The notes beneath the pieces are model-generated. The model did not search any database. It saw only the letters and a list, made by a program, of their open reading frames with translations, and was not told the origin of the DNA. Positions 33,574 through 44,639 of a DNA stretch of 64,000 bases are shown one piece after another. Made by a program: the position numbers and the translations under genes. The first letter of the stretch is position 1; every line of letters begins with the position of its first letter. The DNA is from Erythrophleum ivorense. Taxonomy: Eukaryota; Streptophyta; Magnoliopsida; Fabales; Fabaceae. Location of the stretch: assembly GCA_026724425.1 (NCBI GenBank), contig JAIUCV010000007.1:26778569-26842568 (forward strand), read 5' to 3'.

Positions 33574-33959
33574 TGCTATTCCATTAATAATCCAAAGATC
33601 CTAAAAAATAAATAGTAGTAGCAAGAGATAAAAAATAGATAGGATAGATTATAACTCACCAGTACTTTTAGGAGGCCAGAGAGTTTGTCAATATTCCCAC
33701 TTGGATAAAGAACAAATCCTTAGCTAATATAAATAGGTAACGAGCATTAAATAAGTTGAGTTAGGCCTTTGTTCCCTAATAGGGTTAATAAATAGCCTAA
33801 CTTATTACTAGTTATCCATAGCATATAAATCCAATATATATTTATACAATATCAAAATACAAAATTAATTATTTGATATTATTGAATTTAAAATAATAAA
33901 TTTGTCTAATAATTGATTAATGATCTCCCACGTAGATAGCAATAATAAATTATCAGACA
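33574..33959 (-). repeat. Copia element 3, 3' LTR
   Basis: About 386 bp, matching 39093-39473. Shared blocks include CTTGGATAAA, ATCCTTA(G/A)CTAATATAAATAGG, AACTTATTACTAG(T/G)TATCCATA and CAAAATACAAAATTAATTA followed by TTTGATATTATT. It ends TGTCTGATAA on the - strand (33959). It begins about 260 bp after the OSC stop. Confidence 0.85.
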
Positions 33960-36900
33960 TAATAAGAACAGATTGAAAAGATTTATCAAGAATATCAAAT
34001 AATTAATAAGTATTGCAATCATAAAGTTAAAAAATGGAATGGCCAACCAAGAATATCAAATTTGATTGGGAAAACAATGTTAAAATGCTAACAAAATTAA
34101 ATGGAATAACAAAGAAATATGTCTAAAACACTTAGTTTAACCAAATATTAAGATACATCAAAGTATGTTTTAAGAATACAACTTAGACTTTCATCAAACC
34201 AAGGCATCATATTTCACAACACGCAAGAGTTACATGTTTCTCAGAAGTCTCTAATAGGTAATTAAGCTTATGGTGAATAGATTAGCTAGCATATTATCCA
34301 TAAAACATATATAATCTAAGATTCACAAAGCTTCTCTCCAACAAATAGGAACTTAATTAATATCAAAATTGAGTACGACTAGAATTCTTATGATATTGAA
34401 AAAAATATATAGCAGAATCGTTTTTGCAATAAGGTGGTTAAGACTTGAGATATACATTCAATAACATACATAATAGAAATTAATTTCCTTGGCTATATTG
34501 CATGAAAAATGATGCCTAAAATTAGCCTTACAACAAGCTACATATTTTATAACCACAAATGAGGTAGCTATGAATGTCAAGTTGGCACTTTTCAATGAAA
34601 CAACTGCAAATCATTATAAGATGTACACAAAAGTAGTTTTTAAGTCATCTACACAAACCACATATTTGAATCCAATTAGACCAATGATTACAAGTGGATT
34701 AGATATACTTTAAGACAACACGTGATCCCAAGTACCTTTTAGGCACTGTAAGATTATCTAAGCAACTTTCCAAAAATGCAAAATATGATTACTTAAGTAT
34801 TTAAAAAGTACATTATTAGCAAAAGTTATGTTCAAATGAGTGAATACTTAAGTAAATATAAAGCTACCAACAAAGGAAGCAAAATGGAATATTTTCCATT
34901 TTAATCCTCTGCATGTAATCCTAAGGACACTACGATCCAGACAACCTTTCACCCATTTAAATAGGTGTACTTCAAAAGAAATAAGAATGCAAATTGAATT
35001 TCTTAAGCACTCAATTAATAGGAGTTCCTTGAGAGAAACTCAAAATACCATGAGACCTATCACAATGGATGTGAATCCCACTAACATAAGAGGTCTAACC
35101 AAGATCTTCCATGTTAGAAGTGACAAAAAAGCATATGTTGTCTTACAACAAAAGGTCAAAGCCAATGCAGGAAAAAAGTATGTCATCAACGTACGCTACA
35201 AGAATAAAGAAGTATCTCTATCTAATCTCTTAAAGATACATTGATATGAAGTGCTCACAATAAAAAGAAGAAAGGCTATATCTTTGTTATACTTTAGATA
35301 GTACTAACTAAAAGTTTATTTCAACCCATAGGTGGATCCTTGGATTTGCACACTAAGTGCTTCATTTTACAAAAGCATCTAGCTAATCCATGCCCAAAAA
35401 AAAAAAATCCTTAAATAAGCTTTAACATGGAAAAACAAACCAGACATCCTAATGGTGGGGTCTAAAAAAAAAATCCAATCAATGCTATAATCCCTTTGAA
35501 ATTGTCTTCAATTAACACTAGTTATAACCAAATTCTTCTCCTTGATTATAGCTATTACAATAAATCAAACCTTAAATCTTATATTTTCTCTTGTAACCCC
35601 ATGGTCAGTCTTAAAGACCCATTATAGCCAAATAACTTTACAGCCAATAATAAACTTTATAAGATCCCACACATGATGATAATTTATAAAATAATTCATC
35701 CTTGGTGGACTCTAACCATTCGGGTGAACTATGACTTGATATAGCTCCCCAATAGGCAAGAAAATATGAAATATCAATCACAAACCATGTAATTACTAGC
35801 AGTTGCAGGTTTATGAATTTATTGAGATGATCTCAAAGAAATAATATCAATCATAACAATAGAATTTGTAGTTATCAATAACATATGATTCCCTATAACC
35901 ATCAATAGTGTGTTAAACATCAACAACCCTTATGGAATGACACTCTGATAAAGAAGCTTACCCAAGTACAAGCATGTCAGGTACTCTCTTTTTGGAGGTT
36001 AAAACATGGAGTACTTGACTTTTACTATCCAAGTCATTCTCTAAATGAAAAGATTTAAGAGATTCAATGACTCCAGTAAATATTAGGATAGCAAAATAGC
36101 AAAATTTACTGCCTTTAGAGCCTATACAATAGCCAAGAAGAAATCATTAATAGATTTGGTATCTAATTTCTTAAGCTGAGAATTATACTGTTTTGTTTTT
36201 ATTTCACAACCCTATACTTACAAATGGGTGTTAGACATTGTATACTGAATTTCAATATTATGTGTGGTAGAAACGTAACAAAAGGACCAAGCTTTCTACT
36301 AGCATCCAAATATCTGTGACAATATTCATCACCTTTATCAAATCTAGGCCTTTTAGGATGGTTACCATTTTTCTCACAACCATCTTCAATGTTTTAAAGT
36401 ATCTAACAAATTTGATTTATTATGTAGAAAAGATTGCTTAGCATAATAGTAATGGTTACCAATAAAAGTGATGAAGTGCATAAACTTTCTTACATCGAGA
36501 ATAAAAGGGTCCTTAATAATCTCCCTTTCTCTTAGCTTTAGTAAAGAATTTCCTTTAGTACAGTCTATAGGAGAACCTGAAACCAATGAAAATAAAGCTA
36601 TGCTGAACATCTTATTTAATTTGTCTTACCAACCTTTCCAACTAAATGTTACTCAAAACTATAACATCAAAGAGTATTTCAATAGATGTATCAATGATAG
36701 AATTACTAAACTCAATAGGTGAAAGGTTAAAATCCAACATGTGTAAATCATTACTCAGTATAAAGAGACTATCAATTATTATCAAGGTTGATGACAGTTT
36801 CACCTTATTGGTCCAAAATAAAAGTGGAAATCAAATTTTTCCTTAAAGATAGATTCCAATATGAACAACACCACTAGAATCCAAATACCTAGAATATGAT

Positions 36901-37722
36901 GGATCTGGACAAGATTGGATTTAGAAAAAGTTATAGCTAGAGGGCAAACACAATAGTCCACTATTTAATGATCGAGCAAATTACAAAACCACACTTGACT
37001 TTAAGAGGTCCTAAATGGCCAATTGTCACACAACTTACTAATGATTTTCTTATCACAAATTGGCACTTGGGCTCTCTCAATCTTTAGTTAAACTCATATT
37101 AGACTTATTAGATCCAAGAGTTAAATAATCCACAATAGGAGTGAATGTATTACCTTTTTCTATTAGTTCCACTTCTTGAGAATCAATATCAATCTTTTGA
37201 TCACAAATCATTCTATTTGTTAGGTAAAATGAGAAGCCTTTAATATTTGAGACAAAGATAGGAGATATACAAAAATTTCCTAACATGATAATAACTTTGC
37301 AAAGCAATAACAAAGGACCTAAGCTTGTTGTAGTGAAGCACAAGCTTTAAAACATGTTCATTGAATACCAAACACTCCATCACAATGAGTATTTTTTAAT
37401 AAGGAGAAGAGATGACTATTTTGAGCCTTGATAAGTTAACTAAACCTTCTTCTTCAAGAATTCCACTATGATTTTCTTTTTCAGGAATCCATCATCTAAG
37501 TACACTTTATCATATATGTGCCATTATTCATAAAAAGGCTACATAAACTGAATATCGCTAACATATCTATACTGATAGGGTACAAGAAACATTAGGAGAT
37601 CAATTTAAATATATCTCAATGACTACAAATTACATTGACAATGCTACATTGATGGGGCATATGCTCTGCTAATGAATATTCCCAATAAGAATCATGTAAT
37701 ATAAATCAATAAAGGCATTATC

Positions 37723-37753
<31 letters not shown>

Positions 37754-39063
37754 TCAATGAAAATAAATGTCTCAATCAAATTAACCAAAAAACCTTTGTG
37801 TTGGCCCCACAATAGGTAAGCACACAACCACATGATGTTAATGGTCAAGTGATTGTTACGACAAGCAAAATCATTCAATCATGCTAAACAATAATTAACA
37901 CCATCAATTATTCATAGTAATGGTTTATCAAGTGTGTGAGCATGCAAATCTAATGTTATGATGTTCAAAGATGTACATATAAATATGAAGATTACAGATA
38001 AAACCATGATCATGAAAACTAAATGGTTTTAAAACTCATGAAAATGGCTGAATTTGGCCTCAAAACTAGACTGAATTAGGTTTCACCTATTGGCCTATGG
38101 GTTGAGCTTTAAGAGACCTTTCTATAGACATATAATACGATCCAAAATTCTTTTTGTCTGAAAGTTAAATTAAGTTAGGGTGCCTGATTAGTCATTAATA
38201 TTACAAAATACGTTGAAATTCACTTAAAATTTGCATATTCCATTTAAATTAAAAAAAAACTCTTATGATTGGTTCCACAATAGGTAAGTACACAATCACA
38301 AAATGTCAAATATTCATTATTATAATTACCATAATCAAATCTTCAGAATCCACATTAAAATTAGGCTTAAAATATTGATTTCAACATAATAAAGAATACA
38401 AAAGCACATAAATCAATAAGAAATTATTTGACATATCAAAATGCATCACTTCTGAGTGTGTGAAAAATATATTGTACAAAGATATATGTAGATTATGTAC
38501 AAAAATTTTCACCCCAAATTTTGGAGAGTATATATCTCCAAAACAATGTAGAATATATGGAAATTAAGAAACTCATATTTCGAGTATTCTAAAAATTTGG
38601 AAAAAACCACCCTTAAATAGAACATAAAAAAAGAAGGCTAATGACATAAAGTTAAGCCAAAAAGGCCCATCCTACAACCCTCATGTGCCCCAATGCTCTA
38701 GAGGCATGAGTAGGCATGTGCATGATGTGTCTTTAAGCTTGGAGCTTGAAGCTTTAGCCATGGAAGAAATCTTCCATTTCCAAGTCATCTAAGCTCCTAA
38801 TGAGTGTGTTTTGACATGTTTTAGCACCATTAAATCATGTTAGAGGCATCCCTAAAGATAAATCAGGCAACCAAAGTTCAAAAAATGCGAATTTGTGAAC
38901 AAAAAAGAAATAACCCAAAAGATTATTTGAAAGTTTTTTTTTCTCTTCTACACATACGTGCACACACACATCTATATATACATATATAATATAAACCCCT
39001 AATTTTTCACACAGAACAAGCAATGAAAATAAAGTTAGGTTGCAATGATACATGTTACAAGAT
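33960..39063 (-). mobile_element. Ty1/copia element 3, internal region (decayed)
   Basis: Oriented right to left. The clearest domain is reverse transcriptase at about 35210-34990 on the - strand: ILVAYVDDILFS (the catalytic YVDD box), then MEDLG, then GIHIHCDRSHGIL and SFSQG...VLKKFN, as in copia polyproteins. Other stretches are broken by stops, and short frames at 36386-37343 are not informative. A complete LTR-to-LTR structure of about 5.9 kb remains, but it cannot encode a working polyprotein. A (TA)n tract lies at about 37722-37748. Confidence 0.8.
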
Positions 39064-39084
39064 AGCTCTGATATATATCGTACC
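39064..39084 (-). other. Primer-binding site of copia element 3, split by 9 nt
   Basis: On the - strand TGGTA, then nine extra bases (CGATATATA), then TCAGAGC. Joining the flanks gives the exact 12-base tRNA-iMet primer-binding site. It lies 8 bp inside the right LTR. Confidence 0.7.
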
Positions 39085-39092
39085 AGATTTGA

Positions 39093-39473
39093 TGCTATTT
39101 CATGAACAATCAAGAGATCCTAAGAAATAGATAGTGGTAGATGGTGAGGAAGAGAATAAGGATAGGATAGGATATAACTCACAATATCCTCAGGGGACTA
39201 GAGAATCTATTGACATCCTACTTGGATAAAAAGAAATCCTTAACTAATATAAATAGGGTAACTAACACTAAATGAGCTATAAGTTGGGCCCTTGTTTTCT
39301 AAATGGGTTAATGGATAACCCAACTTATTACTAGGTATCCATAACACATAAATCGAATCCATTTATATAGTGCCAAAATACAAAATTAATTATTTGATAT
39401 TATTAAAATTAAAATATATAAATTTGTCCAATAATTGATTAATGCTAATCCACAATAAATTAATATTTCAACA
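39093..39473 (-). repeat. Copia element 3, 5' LTR
   Basis: About 381 bp, starting TGTTGAAATATTAATTTATT on the - strand (39473 down), a TGTTG start common in copia LTRs. It differs from its partner at roughly one base in six by eye, so the insertion is old. Perfect 5-bp target duplications were not seen. Confidence 0.85.
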
Positions 39474-41400
39474 ATCTAATGAGAGATTAGTGATAGATTA
39501 ACAAGTGACTCATCTTGATGCGACTATCTTAAATATATTTAGCATGTACATTAGTTGTTCAAGTAATAGAGTGATTCAAAATGAGTTTTGATTCTATGTA
39601 TTAATACATTTCTTTTATGTCTTTTTCAAACCATTTTCTTATTCAACTAATTACAAATGTAGCTATATATACAAAGTAAGTTAGCATATGTACGTATTCA
39701 CAACTAGTATCTTAGGTCACCTTAATTCTTAGTTATATAAGAAATAAAACAAACATTTAAAAGGCACAAAAATCAAAAGACTAGAGACACCAACAACAAA
39801 TTAAAATACTCAAGACTCAAGGACACTAAAACAAGACCAAAACACAAGTAGACACAGGACATAAATACATTATTCCCATAAGTTCCTTAGTTACCAGATT
39901 CCTAATTCTCAATGTTGATAACTCCAATTATCTAGTGCTAGCAATATTCCTAATATATTGATTCTCCATTTAGAATACCTCAAACTAACTTAGTCAAAAT
40001 TATTCTTGATTATTCCATCCAAGCTAATTAAGCCTAGTTACTTTTTAGGTTGCATTAGGCACTTCCAATATTATCAAGCTACATGAACTCTTCTCATCTA
40101 GAACATCAAGTTTATGGTACATATTATATCTTTAGGCATCTATTGTATAAATTCTCCATTCGGAACATCACAAAACACCTATAATATTCAAACATCACAA
40201 CTAATTAATCAAAGGCATTAGGCACATAACACATACAAGATAGGAAGAAGAATTAACATGTAATTGAATTATAAACTTGAATTAAAAAGGTCATAAGTGG
40301 TAATAACAAATGACAACACAAAACATTTTAATTAACATTAAATACTAGAGTTGTTAAAATACTCTAAGCAATTCCCTTTATAAACAATTCATCAAACACA
40401 TAAAAGGCATTTAACAACTCATAGTATTTAATGTAATTGAAATTAACAAAATCAACACAAAAGTATTACAGTCAAAGGCTGAAATCCCATAGTCAACATT
40501 GAATAGCTTGATTATAGTGATGTGCCAAGTGATTATCTTCTAAACAAATCATCAAACACCTAAAGTGCATTCTACAACTCGAGGCATTTGATGTAACGAG
40601 GTACAACAATAATTACACACTAAAAACGAAAAATGGAATTAAGAAATTAAACAATAAAACAAGCAAAAGATGGAAAGGCATCTCTTTGGCAAATGCCAAA
40701 GACATTTTACCAAGGGAAGCACCCCCTTCTAGAAGATCAAGCCTAGCCGAAACCTCCCTTTCTCTCCCCCAAGTTGGTGTGAACTCCTCTCTAGCCTTCC
40801 ATGAAGACTCCAAATGGGATGCTGGCTATTTAATCTAAGGGTTTCATGAAGGCTTGGGAGTATTTAGGAATGAGAGTAGTATAGAATAGGGTGTGAAAAG
40901 AATAACAACTGTGGAATGAGGGGTAGGTGGAAGTAGGTTTATGACTTGGGATACATTAGGGACATGGGGCTCCAAAATGAATTGGGTCATAGTTAAATGA
41001 TGAATTTAAACTTAGGTTATATGAGTACCTTCTAAAGATATCTTAGATTTTATGATTTTTTAGATCACAGAGTAGTAAATGGACTATAACTCTCTTAAAG
41101 CAAATCCAATTGACAAATGGTTTAAGGCATTGGAAACTAGACATCTAGGGCTCGACGTAAAGAAAGGTTCCAAATGTGATAAAAGATGGAGTAATTGGTA
41201 CAAGAAATATAATTTTTCCCTTGTAATTGAATTTGCGCGTATAAACTTCATACAAGATTAAATTAACAACACAAACTTCAAAAAAGCTTGATTACGACTT
41301 AAATGAATGGCTGATAAAGGCTGAAAGTAAATTGTAAAAAGCTATAAATACAACAAGTAAATAAAACAAGTAAATAGAATTGTAAATCAATTTTTTTGTA
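39474..41400. repeat. Gene-free, repeat-derived DNA
   Basis: AT-rich. A segment of about 55 bp (AAACAATTCATCAAACACAT ... AACTCATAGTATTTAATGTAA) at about 40384 recurs at about 40543 with the same order of words, a period of about 160 bp. The - strand frame at 40813-40613 (GREREVSARLDLLEGGASLG) looks like a leader-region peptide of a plant LTR element, but no family can be proven. Confidence 0.4.
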
Positions 41401-42440
41401 TTGGTTTTTGCATGTCCTTCTTTCCTGCCACCCTTATTCCTTTTATAATTCCCTGATAATTAGAACTGTCCGCGTTCGGCCGCTACTCACTTTTTATGTC
41501 TTAAATAGCTCTGTGGCCTTTCCATGGCAATTGTGCGTTGTACTTGGCCTTTGAAGTCACTCTCACCAATACTTTGTGTGTTTTAATTTCTTGCTTTTCT
41601 ATTATTGTCGGCTAACCAGGGTTTGTGGCACTTGAGCAGTGGCTTCTCTCAGCTATCATTTCTTCTTGGCTATCGTTTTGTAGTTGCTCAATGTTAACGT
41701 GACTTTTAGGTGCTAACAAATGTAATAACTAATTTTACTTAATTACAACAAAACAAACAAAATTAATTTCATGTTTTCTTACAATACACAAAAAAATTAG
41801 AAAAAAAATTCCAATCACGTTATTCAAAAGTCTACTCATCTTTCATAAAATTATTTTCTACATGGTTTGATTTCTACAAAAAATAGAGCATTGGTTACTA
41901 ATGTGACTAATTTTAATTCTCTAAACAAATTATTTTTGGAATTAAATTTGAAATAATAAAACAAAAGAAAATTCCCACAGTAATGTTTACCAAAGCAAAT
42001 GGAAACTATAGCTTGTTTGGTTTGTCAAAGGAAAAGAAAATGGAAATAGAGTGAGTGAATGCAGCATTAATTTTTGCAATATTTATTATATTTTTGTTAT
42101 AATTAATCAATATTATCTATCTTTTTTATTACTATTTTTATGCAGAAATACTAGGATGAGTTCTCATCTATTTATCCATATCATCATTTATTTTCTATTT
42201 TTATACTTAACAATTCTATATAACAAACAACCATAACTATATTAGTCACATTAGTTATGCAATAGACGTATCTTCCGCTTATCATAAATCTCGCATTAAT
42301 TTCGCTTCTCTTTGTTACTCCAATTTCTTTCTATTAAGTTACTTCACGTGACTTGTGGTTTAGAACATGATAACATATTTATCTTGCACCCTTTGTTATC
42401 TCCCTTTTCTATAGTTCGTTTATTTCTTTTAGTAATCTTT
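41401..42440. other. Gene-free stretch
   Basis: Mixed sequence, more GC-rich at 41460-41720 (GTCCGCGTTCGGCCGC), possibly LTR-derived. From about 42300 it begins the block shared with 63310 onward. Confidence 0.35.
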
Positions 42441-43110
42441 TTAAAATCATATTAGTTATTAAATCGGTAAAAGTACTAATTTATGATTTATTAGTTTGAC
42501 TATGGTTGAACTGTGATAAAATTGATGATAATTAGATATGTATTTTTAAATTTTATATATTAATATTCTAATATAACATAAATACTAATAAATTTTAAAT
42601 ATTTAACTACTAATTATATATTTCTCAAGAATCTACTTGTTATTAAAAAATAAAAACCAAAGCGTTTAGAAGTAATAAATCTGAAAAAGTTATTTATCAA
42701 ATAAAAAATTTAACCAAATTAAAAAGAATATATATATATATATGGTTTTTATTATATTATTTTATTTAAAAGTTTATATATATATGTATATATATTTGCT
42801 TGTACCATAATGACAAGGAAACAATGTGGGAAGCGTGAAAAGTACAATTGGTTCATTCTTCTTGGTGTGTGTTCGAGATGCAAAGAAGCCATTTTTGTTG
42901 CTGTGAACCTTGAAAACAAGAAGAACTGGTTCAACCATGGATTTTCTGTTCGGTTCCAGCAAAAATTAGCCCAGTTTAATCTGATTTTTATATTAAATTT
43001 GACTTGTTCATTAACCCACCAATTGTGGGCCAATTCTTGACTGGACAGTAAGCTAGTCCTAGTCCAATCGATTAAACCAGCCAATTCAAGCTAGTTTTAT
43101 TGGCTATGTC
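42441..43110. mobile_element. Insertion in the duplicated PMEI 3' flank
   Basis: Compared with the paralogous flank at the right end, this segment of about 670 bp is extra: both flanks run CTATAGTTC before it and resume with ACTTCAC(T/A)(T/A)GACTTGTGATT after it. It contains GGTTCAACCATGGATTTTCT and CGGTTCCAGC, the GGTTCAACC/CGGTT wording common in plant hAT-like MITEs. No protein of note: the frames at 42752-43084 are shadows. Confidence 0.5.
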
Positions 43111-43647
43111 CCTTATTTAAGTTACTTCACTTGACTTGTGATTTAGAAAATCTCAGTCAATGGATTCTCAAAATTACCAACTGATTATATGGTTAATTCA
43201 TATAAAATTCCATCTATATTTAAATTTTTTTGGAAGTTCCATTAATAAACATATATTCACAATTTGAATCATCAATCTTAGGGTCAAAGCGCAATTTCTA
43301 ACAAATTTTTATGTTAAATAAAATTCAAAATAATCTCTAATGGACAGTCTGGGTAATGATCCTCTCACAATCTGGGAGAGAAAAACAAATAGGAAAGTGA
43401 GGTCCATCCGAGTCGGTCTTGTGTGAGTCAAGGGCGAAATTAGGGATGGATGAGTGAGGCCCTTCTCCCAAATCTGGGAGAGAAAAGCAAATAGAAAATC
43501 TGCCTACTTTTTGATAGTTTCTATTATGTTTGTTAGATGATTATTAATGTTTTGCCCAAGAGAAGCTAGTATTTGCAGTAAATACTTATCGAACCCTACA
43601 CCAAAAACCAAATTTTTTTTTTTATCTGTCTCCGCCTTTGATGAGTC

Positions 43648-43680
<33 letters not shown>

Positions 43681-43810
43681 ATTAACTTTATTACTCCAAT
43701 ACAAACAAAATTAATTTCATGTATCCACTAATTTCTTCTCTTACATTTTTTAACATAATAACAAAACCCACCCATGAAAAAGGATGTATAATTTACATGA
43801 ACAAACAACG
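43110..43810. repeat. PMEI 3' flank, paralogous to 63425-64000
   Basis: Shares with the right end, in the same order: AAAATCTCAGTCAA, TATGGTTAATTCAT, AACAAATTTTTATGTTAAAT, AATGATCCTC and GGGAGAGAAAAACAAA/GAGAGAGAAAAACAAA, GTGAGGTCCAT, and AAAACCCACCCATGAAAAA. Inside it, ATCTGGGAGAGAAAA(A/G)CAAATAG is itself duplicated (about 43370 and 43472). A (TA)n tract is at 43647-43673. Confidence 0.8.
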
Positions 43811-43830
43811 GGTCAGCTTCCTTTTAGCTT

Positions 43831-44481
43831 TTAGGGTTTCTTGGCGACTGCTGCTGCTCGGTACATAGATGCATATCTGTGAAATAGGGCAAGTGCATTG
43901 CTAGTGACTTGTGCAACGTTTAAGGGCTTACCCCTAATGGTAGCCTTCATTTTATTACTCATCCTATGACCTGGGAACGAGTCCACGCAAGTGCTAGCAT
44001 CAGTTAGGGCAGTGCTCATCCACGTCTCAACGTTGCTTATGTGCCACAGACGTCATCGTTGACCATGGTGCCAGGGATCCGGTCCAACCGTCCGAGCTCT
44101 TTTATGGAAAGGCCAAGCTGGTCCACACTATCAATGATTTGCATCAAGCAATCTTGCACAACTAGGTAGTCTCTATTATTCTTCAGTGCCTTAAATTCTT
44201 TGGCCACTTCCAGCAAGTACCCTCTTGTGTATAGCGCTCTTGAGAGACTTGCAGACAAGGCCACATGTGCTAAGTGTTGTGGGCTTTGTATTGTGGAATT
44301 GCCAAATCTGGATAAGCAGCGCATGCATAGTTTTGGATAGAGTGGTTTGGCAAGAGCCCTTTATGTAGTCCATGGTTTGAGGATTATGTCCGGGAGGTAT
44401 GCCCAAGGGTGGCTCAGCTGTGGAGACACTTGAGAAGAGAGAGAGGAAGATGAATAGCAATGTGAGGTTGAGTTGTGCCAT
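43831..44481 (-). pseudogene. Pectin methylesterase/invertase inhibitor (PMEI) pseudogene
   Basis: PMEIs are secreted four-helix proteins that block cell-wall pectin methylesterases or invertases. The - strand ATG at 44481 opens a signal peptide (LLFIFLSLFSSVSTA), then YIKGSCQTTL, the first conserved Cys. The rest is split over two more frames: CMRCLSRFGNSTIQSPQHLA ... VVQDCLMQIIDSVDQLG (44324-44037) and WMSTALTDASTCVDSFPGHR ... VAQVTSNALALFHRY (to the stop at 43831). All four conserved Cys and the helical bundle are recognisable, and the span (651 nt, 216 codons) is normal. The first break (about 44338) looks like loss of one AT from a TATAT run (TCTATCC); the second (about 44045) like gain of one TG (GTCTGTGG). 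Net length change is zero, but the protein between the breaks is out of frame. Neither break is at a homopolymer, although an assembly error cannot be excluded. Promoter and leader look intact. Confidence 0.9.
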
Positions 44482-44596
44482 CTTTCTTTGGTAATGATTG
44501 AAGATTTATTATTAGCTATATTCCAAGTGCGATAAAGAAAGAATTTCAAAGCTCAAACGCAGGTTGCAGTTGAAGAAAATGGAATGGCGTATGGTA

Positions 44597-44602
44597 CTTA
44601 TA
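44597..44602 (-). promoter_or_regulatory. TATA box of the PMEI pseudogene
   Basis: TATAAG (in GATATAAGTA, - strand), 116 nt before the ATG at 44481, implying a leader of about 80-90 nt. Confidence 0.5.
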
Positions 44603-44639
44603 TCGAGGGTTTTCCACATGACCAATTGATTAGCTTTTT

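Noticed and set aside
33574..39473. A host gene cluster of short frames (34987-37878)
   Set aside because: The region lies between paired LTRs and shows a copia YVDD reverse transcriptase on the - strand.
40613..40813. Small - strand protein with an N-terminal charged part and hydrophobic tail
   Set aside because: Lies in repeat-derived DNA and lacks a recognisable family; kept only as a note.
15954..44481. A triterpene biosynthetic gene cluster around the OSC
   Set aside because: No P450, acyltransferase or glycosyltransferase sequence was found on either side within the window; PMEI is a cell-wall protein.
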